This document shows, piece by piece, positions 35,309 through 44,687 of a stretch of 64,000 bases of DNA. The notes beneath the pieces were generated by a model. The model was given only the letters and a program-made list of their open reading frames with translations, was not told the DNA's origin and did not search any database. The number at the start of each line of letters is the position of its first letter. The stretch's first letter is position 1. The DNA is from Nitrosomonas ureae (GTDB taxonomy: Bacteria; Pseudomonadota; Gammaproteobacteria; Burkholderiales; Nitrosomonadaceae), in assembly GCF_001455205.1 (NCBI RefSeq), contig NZ_CP013341.1, forward strand, positions 1,798,001 through 1,862,000. The letters are read 5' to 3'. Made by a program: the position numbers and the translations under genes.

Positions 35309-37414
35309 ATGAGCAAGCGAAAAATTCTGGTTACTTCTGCACTTCCTTACGCCAACGGCAGTATCCATTTAGGTCATCTGGTGGAATATATTCAAACCGA
35401 TATCTGGGTGCGATTTCAGAAAATGCGCGGACATGAGGTCTATTATGTGTGTGCCGATGATACGCATGGTACGCCGATTATGTTGCGCGCGGAAAAAGAA
35501 GGCATCACCCCGGAAGCTTTGATCGCGCGCGTTCATTCGGAGCACTTAGGAGATTTTAGCGGATTTCATATTCAATTTGACAATTATTACAGTACGCATT
35601 CAGCGGAAACACGGCATTTCTCCGAAGATATCTACGCTAAGCTAAAAGCTGCGGGTTTAATTGCTGTGCGTGGCATTGAACAACTTTACGATCCGGTCAG
35701 AAATATGTTCCTGCCGGACCGGTTTGTCAAAGGAGAGTGTCCGAAGTGCGGGGCAAAAGATCAGTACGGCGATTCGTGCGAGGTATGCGGCGCGGCGTAT
35801 GTGCCAACCGAACTGAAAAATCCCTATTCCGCTGTATCGGGTGCAAAGCCGATCAATAAATCATCCGAACATTATTTCTTTAACTTGTCCGATCCTCGTT
35901 GCGTTGATTTTTTACGGGATTGGGCTTGTGAAGGCAATCATTTACAGCTTGAGGCCGCCAACAAAATGCGCGAGTGGGTCGGAGAAACAGGGGAAAATAA
36001 GCTTTCGGATTGGGATATTTCGCGCGATGCTCCTTATTTCGGTTTTGAAATTCCCGATGCACCCGGTAAGTATTTTTATGTCTGGCTTGATGCACCGGTG
36101 GGTTACATGGGTAGCTTCAAGAATTTATGCGAACGGCAAGGGATTCAGTTCGATGAATTTTGGCAGCCGCAATCCGATACGGAACTGTATCACTTCATTG
36201 GCAAGGATATTTTGTATTTTCACGCGCTATTTTGGCCTGCGATGCTGAAAAATGCCGGATATCGCACACCGACGAAGATTTTCGCGCATGGTTTTCTGAC
36301 GGTGAATGGTGAAAAAATGAGCAAGTCGCGCGGCACGTTTATCACTGCGGAAAGTTATTTGAGACAAGGTTTGAACCCCGAATGGCTGCGTTACTACTAC
36401 GCAGCCAAGCTGAACAGCACATTGGAAGATATCGACTTGAATCTGGAAGATTTCGTCGCGCGCGTCAATTCAGATTTGATTGGCAAGTTCATCAACATTG
36501 CTAGTCGCTGTGCGGGTTTTATCAGCAAACGATTTGATGGCGGATTGGTTGATGGCGCGCAGTATCAAGCTCTGCAGCAGATGGTGAATAAGCATTTTGC
36601 CGCATGGAGGCCGGATGTTATTGAACAAGCATTTGAAGCGCGTGAATATTCTGCCGCTATTCGCCAAATCATGAAATTTGCTGACGAAGCAAACGAAATG
36701 ATTCACCAACTCGCGCCATGGGAAATCGCCAAAAATCCCGATCGTAGTGATGATTTGCAACGTACTTGCAGTCTTGGCGTTCAATTGTTTTATTTGCTAT
36801 CGCGCTACCTGAAACCGATCCTGCCGGCCACTGCGCAACAAATAGAAGCCTTTCTTAATTGTGCACCTTTGACCTGGCCGCAGCTGCGCGACGCTCAACC
36901 GGTTTCCAATCTATTGCTGCCTGCGGGCCATAAGATCAATACTTACCAGCATTTGATGACACGTATCGATCCAAAGCAAATCGATGCGTTAATTGCAGCC
37001 AACACGCAAAGTTTGGCGCCTACAGCGCAAGATGTACCGATAAGGCATGCGGAGAAGAAACAACATGCAGTTGCGCCACTTGCCGAAACCATTTCCATCG
37101 ACGAATTCAGTAAAATTGATTTGCGTATCGCTAAAATTGTCAATGCAGAGCACGTGCCAGGCGCGGAAAAATTATTGAAGCTAACGCTCGATATCGGCAG
37201 CGAGCAACGTGTGGTTTTTGCCGGTATTAAATCCGCCTACGATCCGCAACTGCTTAAAGGACGGCTGACCGTGATGGTTGCTAATCTCGCGCCACGGCAA
37301 ATGAAATTCGGTTTATCGGAGGGCATGGTGTTGGCTGCGGGCAGCGGCAATCCAGGTGAGTTATTCATTTTGTCACCCGATACCGGTGCACAACCCGGAA
37401 TGCGGGTTAAGTAA
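35309..37414 (+). CDS. metG: Methionine-tRNA ligase
   Basis: A 701-residue dimeric-type MetRS. The HIGH-type motif is in NGSIHLGHLVEY, and a zinc knuckle CPKCGAKDQYGDSCEVCG lies near residues 143-160. KMSKSRG lies near residue 335, followed by a helical anticodon domain. The C-terminal EMAPII/Arc1-like tRNA-binding domain (about 600-701) contains FSKIDLRIAKIV and VMVANLAPRQMKFG. All parts are present. Confidence 0.98.
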   Translation: MSKRKILVTSALPYANGSIHLGHLVEYIQTDIWVRFQKMRGHEVYYVCADDTHGTPIMLRAEKEGITPEALIARVHSEHLGDFSGFHIQFDNYYSTHSAETRHFSEDIYAKLKAAGLIAVRGIEQLYDPVRNMFLPDRFVKGECPKCGAKDQYGDSCEVCGAAYVPTELKNPYSAVSGAKPINKSSEHYFFNLSDPRCVDFLRDWACEGNHLQLEAANKMREWVGETGENKLSDWDISRDAPYFGFEIPDAPGKYFYVWLDAPVGYMGSFKNLCERQGIQFDEFWQPQSDTELYHFIGKDILYFHALFWPAMLKNAGYRTPTKIFAHGFLTVNGEKMSKSRGTFITAESYLRQGLNPEWLRYYYAAKLNSTLEDIDLNLEDFVARVNSDLIGKFINIASRCAGFISKRFDGGLVDGAQYQALQQMVNKHFAAWRPDVIEQAFEAREYSAAIRQIMKFADEANEMIHQLAPWEIAKNPDRSDDLQRTCSLGVQLFYLLSRYLKPILPATAQQIEAFLNCAPLTWPQLRDAQPVSNLLLPAGHKINTYQHLMTRIDPKQIDALIAANTQSLAPTAQDVPIRHAEKKQHAVAPLAETISIDEFSKIDLRIAKIVNAEHVPGAEKLLKLTLDIGSEQRVVFAGIKSAYDPQLLKGRLTVMVANLAPRQMKFGLSEGMVLAAGSGNPGELFILSPDTGAQPGMRVK

Positions 37415-37422
37415 TTGTCTGT

Positions 37423-37788
37423 ATGGAATTGAATGTTTTTGTTAAACAGATCCAACAATTGGAGCTTAAGTTATTGCAAAGTGATCTGGCTGCGCATCCT
37501 GAATTGATCGACGAATTGTTGGCGGAGAATTTTGAAGAAGTTGATAGTAACGGAGAAATTCGTACCAGAAACGACGTGATCGATTGGTTGTTACACAAAG
37601 ATAAGCACATTCAATGGACCTTTAAGGATTTTCGTATTAAAGCATTAACTGATGATATGGTGCTGGCGATTTATTCGTTGCACAAACCGAATCACATGAA
37701 TGGCGCAGGATCCACCAGAACCTCAATTTGGCAGTACCGGAAAAACCAGTGGAAAATGGTTTTTCACCAAGCATCCAGGAAAAATTAA
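37423..37788 (+). CDS. NTF2-like / DUF4440 domain protein
   Basis: A 121-residue protein with an NTF2-like cone fold. An N-terminal helix pair (IQQLELKLLQSDLAAHPELIDELLAENFEEV) is followed by strands with SNGEIRTRNDVIDWL, AIYSLHKPN, SIWQYRKNQWKMVFHQAS. Proteins of this type often answer to DUF4440 and have assorted or unknown roles. It starts 9 bases after metG and 25 bases before yggS, so it is likely cotranscribed. No catalytic residues can be named. Confidence 0.75.
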   Translation: MELNVFVKQIQQLELKLLQSDLAAHPELIDELLAENFEEVDSNGEIRTRNDVIDWLLHKDKHIQWTFKDFRIKALTDDMVLAIYSLHKPNHMNGAGSTRTSIWQYRKNQWKMVFHQASRKN

Positions 37789-37812
37789 TTTCTCGCATAA
37801 CAGGAGCGGCCC

Positions 37813-38562
37813 GTGGAACTTAATGCAGAGCAGCAATTCAAAGATATCCAGAATAATCTCGCAATCGTGAGACAACGCATTGTTGACGCTTGCAAAAAAG
37901 CGGGACGCGATCCTGCCAGTGTGCGATTGCTGCCGGTTACCAAAACGGTTCCAGCAGAAAGATTGCGTATTGCCTACGCTGCAGGTTGTCACGAAATGGG
38001 CGAAAACAAGATTCAGGAAGCACGCGAGAAATCCGAGGTATTGAGCGATTTAAACATCAAATGGGCGGTCATAGGTCATTTGCAAACCAATAAAGCCAAA
38101 TATCTGGCGCGCTTCGCCAATGAATTCCAAGCGCTCGATAGCCTTAAAGTTGCCGAGGAGCTCGACAAGCGTCTGCAAAATGAAGGACGGGCGATTGATG
38201 TGTATGTGCAGGTCAATAGTTCCGGCGAGGCCAGCAAGTTCGGTCTTCCTCCTGAGGACGTGCGCGACTTCGTGCAGAAACTCCCTAATTATTCGTCATT
38301 GCATATTAAGGGGTTGATGACATTGGCTATTTTCTCTTCCGATCACGATCGGGTGCGCGAGTGCTTCGTCAAAATGCGTGAAATCCAAGCCATGTTGCGC
38401 CAAGAAGCACCGGCTGGATTGGCATTTGATGAGCTATCAATGGGCATGTCGGGAGATTATGAGCTGGCGATTGAAGAAGGCGCAACGGTGGTGAGGGTTG
38501 GGCAGGCGATATTCGGTAAGCGGCCATTGCCGGATAGTTATTATTGGCCCGGAATGGGGTAA
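37813..38562 (+). CDS. yggS: YggS/PLPBP-family pyridoxal phosphate homeostasis protein
   Basis: A 249-residue single-domain PLP-binding protein that buffers pyridoxal phosphate and affects amino-acid balance rather than catalysing a reaction. It has a GTG start with GGAGCGG upstream. VRLLPVTKTVPAERLR holds the PLP Lys. It is followed by MGENKIQEAREK, WAVIGHLQTNKAKYLARF, and the C-terminal LSMGMSGDYELAIEEGATVVRVGQAIFG. Confidence 0.94.
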   Translation: MELNAEQQFKDIQNNLAIVRQRIVDACKKAGRDPASVRLLPVTKTVPAERLRIAYAAGCHEMGENKIQEAREKSEVLSDLNIKWAVIGHLQTNKAKYLARFANEFQALDSLKVAEELDKRLQNEGRAIDVYVQVNSSGEASKFGLPPEDVRDFVQKLPNYSSLHIKGLMTLAIFSSDHDRVRECFVKMREIQAMLRQEAPAGLAFDELSMGMSGDYELAIEEGATVVRVGQAIFGKRPLPDSYYWPGMG

Positions 38563-38649
38563 TGAATAGAGAATTCCGGAGTGTAGTCGAGACCGGGCTT
38601 CTGTCGCATTTTTATTATCAGATCAACTCAATTTTTTAATAGCCCCTGA

Positions 38650-39636
38650 TCATGAGGGAGATTTGTTTTTGGGTTGGTACAGCTTATGGTGCTCCTCGCT
38701 ACAAAAAAATTGTTCTTTATCTTTGATGGCTTCGCTCTGCGGTACAAATAAGTTGCAGTGTGCGCACTGAACGAGTTCCCCGGAATTCGAATCTACCGCT
38801 TTGCTTTCCGATTCATGAGATTGTTGCTTGGTTTCAGTTTCGATTCTTTTCGATCCTGCAGTGTTATCAGCAACCCAATTGGCTTGTTGATAGTTGTGCC
38901 CGGACTCGTTATTTTTGAATCGAAGCGGCTCATTCAGGAAAATATCTTTATAACTCACATAAATGGAAGTGAAAATCGTCGGGATCAAAATCACCAGTCC
39001 GACGCCGTAAGGCATTATGCTCAGAATGGTTAGAAGGATGAGCGTGATGCCATAGAGTTGAAAAGGTATAAAGTTTCTTAAGCAAGCAAAAAAGCTTTTT
39101 TGCATTGCAACAATGGGTGGAATATTGTGGAAAATTACCAATAGCGGGGAAAACCAGGACGCCATCATGAGCGGAATGGAAAGCGCTAATGTGATTAATG
39201 AGGCTGTAAGGAGATTGCTCATTACGCCCATAAGCTCGCTTTCGTCGACTCGTTTCCCATATAGCAGCATATCCGTCATTTGAGAACCTCCGATCATGAT
39301 GACCAAGCCAATAATCAGAATTTGCCCGATCAAATAAATACCCCCGATCGTGATTAATGGCACCGGATTGGTTTTGAACGCCATGAATAAATGCGATATA
39401 TCCAAGGGTCTACCCTGTTCCATGTCTTTACAGCCCAGCATGATGCCGGCTAGAAAAACGGGTGAAATCAAGGTAAAAATAAATTTTCCCAATAGTGGCA
39501 CCAATGACATGGTGATAGCGATCAACATCAAGGAAAAGCACACAAATACCCAAGCCAGCGGTGCTTTGCGGAACAGATAGAAACCGCTTAAGATCCATTG
39601 CAGTCCCTGTTTTGCATTAACTTGATGAAATTCCAT
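38650..39636 (-). CDS. BPSS1780-type membrane protein fused to a PP0621-like zinc ribbon
   Basis: A 328-residue protein. Residues 1-230 match the betaproteobacterial BPSS1780 family of multi-helix membrane proteins, with about six hydrophobic segments and a start MEFHQVNAKQGLQWILSGF. After a polar linker, residues about 285-328 hold a small zinc-ribbon-like domain, VQCAHCNLFVPQSEAIKDKE then FCSEEH. That domain is normally a separate short protein (PP0621 type). The fusion suggests the soluble domain faces the cytoplasm next to the membrane part. Function is unknown. It is downstream of thrB in the same direction. Confidence 0.75.
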   Translation of the reverse strand: MEFHQVNAKQGLQWILSGFYLFRKAPLAWVFVCFSLMLIAITMSLVPLLGKFIFTLISPVFLAGIMLGCKDMEQGRPLDISHLFMAFKTNPVPLITIGGIYLIGQILIIGLVIMIGGSQMTDMLLYGKRVDESELMGVMSNLLTASLITLALSIPLMMASWFSPLLVIFHNIPPIVAMQKSFFACLRNFIPFQLYGITLILLTILSIMPYGVGLVILIPTIFTSIYVSYKDIFLNEPLRFKNNESGHNYQQANWVADNTAGSKRIETETKQQSHESESKAVDSNSGELVQCAHCNLFVPQSEAIKDKEQFFCSEEHHKLYQPKNKSPS

Positions 39637-39680
39637 TGATGTTTCTCCAGTTGAATTCTATGAATAGTATGAATAATGAT

Positions 39681-40631
39681 TTAGAGCCAGAGTTGCCGCA
39701 GTTTCATCGGATCTGCGGCATGGTTTTCCAATATTTCCCGGAAGTGTGCTGGGTCTTTGGCATGCGTTAATTCCCCTGGACGTGGCAAATGATAGTCGTA
39801 CAATCGCGAAATCCAAAAACGTAACGCCCCTGCGCGCAGCATGACAGGCCAAGCATCGTGTTCGGCTGTAGTGAGTGGGCGAATATCATGATAAGCTTTC
39901 AACAGGGAAAGTGTGCAAGTTTCATCCAAAGTTTTGTTTTGAGTCATGCACCAGTCGTTTACAGTAATGGCCAGATCGTATAAAAAATTATCATTGCAGG
40001 CAAAATAAAAATCAATGACGCCACCTACTGTATGATCGGTAAACAGAATATTGTCGCGAAATAAATCGGCGTGGATAATTCCATTGGGTAGTGTGATTTT
40101 GGGTTGTGTTAATTGAAAATCCAATTCAGTCTGGAGCAGATGATTTTCTGCATGGGATAAAAAAGGTGTGATCTCGGGTGCTCGGGCTTGCCACCATTTT
40201 AATCCGCGAGGATTATTCATTTTTCCGTGATACGAGCCTCCTGCTAAATGCATTCTAGCTAGAACAGTGCCGACTTCCGTGCATTGCGTGGCGGTTGGAT
40301 GAATCACTGATTGTCCGGGTAAACATGTAACTATTGTTGCCGGCTTACCGTTCAGTTCGCCCAGTAACCGCCGGTCCAACCGCGGGATTGGTTCGGGGCA
40401 GGGTATGTTATGTTGTGACAAATGTGCCATTAGATTCAGATAATAGGGCAGTTCATGGCTGGTAAGTTTTTCAAAAAGAGTTAAAACAAATTTGCCTTGC
40501 GTAGTGGTGACCCAATAATTGGTATTTTCTATACCTGATGTGATGCCTTGTAAATGGATGAGTTTCCCAAGTTCGTAATCTTTCAACCAAGTGTTAAGCT
40601 GGTTATCGGTAACAGGTGTGAAAACAGACAT
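39681..40631 (-). CDS. thrB: Homoserine kinase, aminoglycoside-phosphotransferase-like type
   Basis: ThrB phosphorylates homoserine in threonine synthesis. The 316-residue product belongs to the kinase form common in beta- and alphaproteobacteria, unrelated to the GHMP form of E. coli. It begins MSVFTPVTDNQLNTWL. It carries GITSGIENTNYWV, the catalytic GIIHADLFRDNILF, and GGVIDFYFACND with the metal-binding Asp. A DUF2782 gene lies just upstream, a frequent pair. Confidence 0.92.
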   Translation of the reverse strand: MSVFTPVTDNQLNTWLKDYELGKLIHLQGITSGIENTNYWVTTTQGKFVLTLFEKLTSHELPYYLNLMAHLSQHNIPCPEPIPRLDRRLLGELNGKPATIVTCLPGQSVIHPTATQCTEVGTVLARMHLAGGSYHGKMNNPRGLKWWQARAPEITPFLSHAENHLLQTELDFQLTQPKITLPNGIIHADLFRDNILFTDHTVGGVIDFYFACNDNFLYDLAITVNDWCMTQNKTLDETCTLSLLKAYHDIRPLTTAEHDAWPVMLRAGALRFWISRLYDYHLPRPGELTHAKDPAHFREILENHAADPMKLRQLWL

Positions 40632-40708
40632 GAATTAGCAAGAAATAAAAGTGCGAAAGTAGAAGTACCGATTATTCATGGAAATAGATATCTGCATACT
40701 CATTATCA

Positions 40709-41107
40709 TCAGAATCTCAATATTTGCCACATGGGTGGATTAACATCAATGCCACCTTCACCTGCATGGTCGTGATGACTCCTGATAGGATTCTTTTTCA
40801 GATAGTAAGGTGGGCCAATACGCGGAATCACTTTGATCATCAGAAGTTCACCGTTCACGCGATGTTCTTCAATAATATCCTCGCCACGTTTAATAATGGT
40901 GACTTCGGTTTCCAGCTCAGGATCTACCGGAATTTCAGGAAGCAGCGGTGAAGAATCGGTTTCAGGGGGAAGCTCCGGAACTTCAGGTAAGGGTATAAGA
41001 TTGTCGGGGTGCTTAGGTTTCTTCGATTGCTGAGGATGTCCTGACTCTGCCATTGCAGGCAGTATAGAACATAGGGATACAATTAAAATAAGTTGGTATA
41101 GGTACAT
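40709..41107 (-). CDS. DUF2782 periplasmic protein
   Basis: A 132-residue protein with a signal peptide (residues 1-20, ending AMAES). A Pro/Glu-rich spacer follows (about 30-62), then the conserved DUF2782 core EVTIIKRGEDIIEEHRVNGELLMIKVIPRIGPPYYL. Its function is not known; the family is usually found beside thrB and polA, as here. The ending VNPPMWQILRF is also family-typical. Confidence 0.85.
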   Translation of the reverse strand: MYLYQLILIVSLCSILPAMAESGHPQQSKKPKHPDNLIPLPEVPELPPETDSSPLLPEIPVDPELETEVTIIKRGEDIIEEHRVNGELLMIKVIPRIGPPYYLKKNPIRSHHDHAGEGGIDVNPPMWQILRF

Positions 41108-41163
41108 GAGTGATTCCCGGCGGGTCAGGATTCCCGTATTCTACCTAAAATCGCTGTTGAGGG

Positions 41164-41889
41164 TTACAAATTGAGTTGAATTTCTCGTTCAGCAGCGGAT
41201 GGCTCAAATCCACTGGTTTCGTAATATTGAAAAATTGCGCTGACAACTTGTTCGGGTTCATCGATGACTTGAATCAGATTCATATCATCGGTTGAGATAA
41301 ACCCTTCGGCAATCAACGCGTGCCGGAACCAGTCGAGCAAGCCGTGCCAGAATTCTGAATAAACAAGGATAATAGGCATTTTACGAGTTTTTCCTGTTTG
41401 CACCAGGGTTAACGCTTCCATAAGTTCATCCAATGTTCCGAACCCGCCGGGAAGCACGACGTAAGCGGTAGCAAATTTAACAAACATATATTTGCGGGCA
41501 AAGAAATGCCGAAAAGTCTGGCTGATATCCTGAAATGCGTTGCGGTGTTGTTCATGTGGCAATTGGATATTCAAACCGATGCTGGGTGATTTTCCGTAAT
41601 AAGCACCTTTATTCGCGGCTTCCATAATACCCGGACCGCCACCGGAGATTACCGCAAAGCCGGCATCAGAAAGTTGTTTGGCAATTTGCTCGGCTAATTT
41701 ATAGTGTGGGCTGTTGGGATGAGTGCGCGCACTGCCAAAAATGCTGACAGCGGGTTGAATGGTATCGAGTCGTTCTGTTCCTTCTACAAATTCTGCCATA
41801 ATTCCAAACAAGCGCCATGACTCTTTGGCTGACCAGGGTTTGTCCACGGACAGGGGGGCGATCGATTTAGGTTTATCTTGCAAGCTCAT
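41164..41889 (-). CDS. LOG-family nucleoside 5'-monophosphate phosphoribohydrolase (TIGR00730)
   Basis: A 241-residue Rossmann-fold protein of the LOG type, which cleaves base from a nucleoside monophosphate. It shows FGSARTHPNSPHY, ISGGGPGIMEAANKGA, and VVLPGGFGTLDELMEALTLVQTGK, the two family motifs with the catalytic Arg/Glu. About 30 extra N-terminal residues are present compared with the shortest members. It is divergent from polA, with 13 bases between the starts. Confidence 0.9.
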   Translation of the reverse strand: MSLQDKPKSIAPLSVDKPWSAKESWRLFGIMAEFVEGTERLDTIQPAVSIFGSARTHPNSPHYKLAEQIAKQLSDAGFAVISGGGPGIMEAANKGAYYGKSPSIGLNIQLPHEQHRNAFQDISQTFRHFFARKYMFVKFATAYVVLPGGFGTLDELMEALTLVQTGKTRKMPIILVYSEFWHGLLDWFRHALIAEGFISTDDMNLIQVIDEPEQVVSAIFQYYETSGFEPSAAEREIQLNL

Positions 41890-41902
41890 AGGAAATTTAT
41901 AA

Positions 41903-44653
41903 ATGAAAACAGTGTTACTGGTTGATGGTTCATCGTATTTATACCGTGCTTATCATGCATTGCCTGATTTACGTAATCGCAATAATGAACCAACGGGCGC
42001 TATTCATGGTGTTCTCAATATGTTGCGGCGTTTGCACAAGGATTACCACGCGGATTATAGCGCGTGCGTGTTTGATGCAAAAGGTAAAACTTTTCGAGAC
42101 AAGATCTATCCTGAGTATAAAGCGCATAGACCGTCTATGCCTATGGAACTGGCAGCCCAGATCGAACCCTTGCATGCCTGTATCCGTGCTATGGGCTGGC
42201 CAATGTTGATTATTGACGGCGTGGAGGCGGATGATGTCATCGGTACCTTGGCGAGACGGGCGGTCGAAGCTGATATGCGGTGCATCATCTCCACTGGAGA
42301 TAAAGATATTGCACAACTGGTGAATTCTCATATTTCATTGGTCAATACCATGAGTAATGAAGTACTTGATGAAGCGAGCGTGTTAGCCAAGTTTGGTGTG
42401 TCGCCGGAGCGCATGTTGGATTACCTGATGCTGGTAGGCGATACGTCAGACAATGTCCCCGGTGTGCACAAAGTAGGGCCCAAAACAGCCGTGAAATGGT
42501 TGACGCAATATGGATCACTGGATAACATCATTGTGCATGCCGATGAAATCAAAGGGGCAATAGGTGATAATTTACGCAAAGCATTGGATTGGTTCGATAC
42601 CGCGCGCCAGTTAATCACCATCAAATGTGATGTAAATCTACCGGTTAAAATCACGGATCTAGCTCTGCAGCCTCAGGATACCGAACAACTGGCACGGCTT
42701 TACGAGCAGCTGGATATGAAGACGTCGTTGCGTGAGTTACGTCAACAGGGAGGAGCTGCAAATCCGAATCAATCGGGATCAGCAATTGTCGGTGAAAATC
42801 AGCTAACCACGAGTGATGGCGGAAACGATAAAGCCGCTTTGGGTCAATCAGTAACCTATCAAACGATCTTTACAGACGCGGAATTGGATGATTGGCTAAC
42901 TAGATTGGATTCAGCGCAGCTGGTATCGATCGATAGCGAAACAACCAGTCTGAATCCAATGCAGGCAAAATTGGTGGGTATTTCGTTTTGCGTTGAGAGC
43001 CATCATGCGGCTTACTTTCCGTTGATGCATAGGTATCCCGGGGTGCCGCAGCAACTTTCGCTTGATAGTGCATTAAAAAAACTTAAGCCGTGGCTGGAGA
43101 GTGGAACGAAGCCCAAATTAGGACAGAATTTAAAATACGATAAACATGTTTTTGCCAACCATGGTATTCAGTTGAACGGTATTGCTCATGATACATTGTT
43201 GCAATCCTATGTGCTGGAATCTCATCGTCCTCATAATATGGATAGTTTGGCGTTGCGCCATCTCGATGTTAAGACGATCGGTTATGACGATGTCACCGGG
43301 AAAGGCGTCAAACGTATCGGATTCGATGAAGTAGCAATTGATACCGCCACGCAGTATGCTGCGGAAGATGCGGATATCACGCTTCGTTTGCATCAAACGT
43401 TGTATCCCAATATCCAAAGTAACGCGCAATTGAATCACATCTATCGTGAAATCGAAATGCCGATACTAAATGTGTTATTTGAAATTGAGAGAAATGGCGT
43501 TTTATTGGACTACAAACTGTTACAAAAGCAGAGTCACGAACTGGGTGAAAAATTGCATGCGCTGGAACAACAAGCCTATGCCATTTCCGGACAGCCATTT
43601 AATTTGAATTCACCCAAGCAGATACAGGAAATTTTGTTTCACCAGCTTAAATTACCGATCGTCAAAAAAACACCTACGGGTGTTCCCTCTACCGATGAAG
43701 ATGTGTTGCAACAGCTTGCATTGGATTATCCATTACCGAAGTTATTACTTAATTATCGTAGTTTGTCTAAATTGAAATCCACATATACGGATAAATTACC
43801 GCTTATGATGGATCGCAATACCGGGCGGGTGCATACCAATTATTCCCAAGCCGTTGCTGTAACTGGTCGCCTGGCCAGTTCGGATCCTAATCTGCAAAAT
43901 ATTCCAGTGCGTACCAGCGAGGGCCGCAGAATTCGTGAAGCGTTTATAGCACCTGCGGGATACCGGATTATTTCAGCCGATTACTCACAGATAGAATTAC
44001 GCATCATGGCGCATATTTCTCAAGACGAGGGTTTGTTAAAAGCGTTTGCAGCCGGAGAAGATATCCATAGCGCAACGGCTGCAGAAATTCTGGGCATTCC
44101 CCTGAATCAGGTTGGTCAAGAACAACGTCGCTATGCTAAGGTGATAAATTTTGGCTTGATTTACGGTATGTCTGAGTTCGGTTTGGCGACGCAATTGGGC
44201 ATTGAGCGTAGTGCTGCTCGTGCTTATATGGAGCGTTATTTTGCCCGGTATCCGAAAGTGGAGAGCTATATGCAGCAAACCCGCGAGAAAGCCAGACGGC
44301 TGGGTTATGTGGAAACTGTACTGGGACGCAGGCTATGGTTGCCCGAGATTAACAATGCCAATGGCAATCGCCGACAAGGGGCGGAACGGGCTGCCATTAA
44401 TGCGCCCATGCAAGGAACTGCCGCTGATATTATCAAGCTGGCAATGATCGCGGTACACAACTGGCTACACAAGGAAAAATTACTCAGCAAGCTGATTATG
44501 CAAGTCCATGATGAATTGGTTCTGGAGGTTCCTGATGATGAGGTTGCATTAATAAAATCTAGCCTGCCCAAATATATGGGCAATGTTTTACAGCTTGATG
44601 TACCGCTAGTAATCGAGATCGGAGTCGGAGATAACTGGGAACAGGCGCACTAG
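41903..44653 (+). CDS. polA: DNA polymerase I
   Basis: A 916-residue Pol I with all three domains. The 5'-3' exonuclease (residues 1-280) begins VLLVDGSSYLYRAYHALP. The 3'-5' exonuclease (about 315-510) has Asp and Glu in VSIDSETTSL and Asp in LGQNLKYDKH, so proofreading looks intact. The polymerase (about 520-916) has RRIREAFIAPAGYRIISADYSQIELRIMAH, RRYAKVINFGLIYGMS and QVHDELVLEVP. Converges with rne, 34 bases between stops. Confidence 0.98.
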   Translation: MKTVLLVDGSSYLYRAYHALPDLRNRNNEPTGAIHGVLNMLRRLHKDYHADYSACVFDAKGKTFRDKIYPEYKAHRPSMPMELAAQIEPLHACIRAMGWPMLIIDGVEADDVIGTLARRAVEADMRCIISTGDKDIAQLVNSHISLVNTMSNEVLDEASVLAKFGVSPERMLDYLMLVGDTSDNVPGVHKVGPKTAVKWLTQYGSLDNIIVHADEIKGAIGDNLRKALDWFDTARQLITIKCDVNLPVKITDLALQPQDTEQLARLYEQLDMKTSLRELRQQGGAANPNQSGSAIVGENQLTTSDGGNDKAALGQSVTYQTIFTDAELDDWLTRLDSAQLVSIDSETTSLNPMQAKLVGISFCVESHHAAYFPLMHRYPGVPQQLSLDSALKKLKPWLESGTKPKLGQNLKYDKHVFANHGIQLNGIAHDTLLQSYVLESHRPHNMDSLALRHLDVKTIGYDDVTGKGVKRIGFDEVAIDTATQYAAEDADITLRLHQTLYPNIQSNAQLNHIYREIEMPILNVLFEIERNGVLLDYKLLQKQSHELGEKLHALEQQAYAISGQPFNLNSPKQIQEILFHQLKLPIVKKTPTGVPSTDEDVLQQLALDYPLPKLLLNYRSLSKLKSTYTDKLPLMMDRNTGRVHTNYSQAVAVTGRLASSDPNLQNIPVRTSEGRRIREAFIAPAGYRIISADYSQIELRIMAHISQDEGLLKAFAAGEDIHSATAAEILGIPLNQVGQEQRRYAKVINFGLIYGMSEFGLATQLGIERSAARAYMERYFARYPKVESYMQQTREKARRLGYVETVLGRRLWLPEINNANGNRRQGAERAAINAPMQGTAADIIKLAMIAVHNWLHKEKLLSKLIMQVHDELVLEVPDDEVALIKSSLPKYMGNVLQLDVPLVIEIGVGDNWEQAH

Positions 44654-44687
44654 AAAATTATATGCGCTTGTGCAGCGTGCACAGGCC

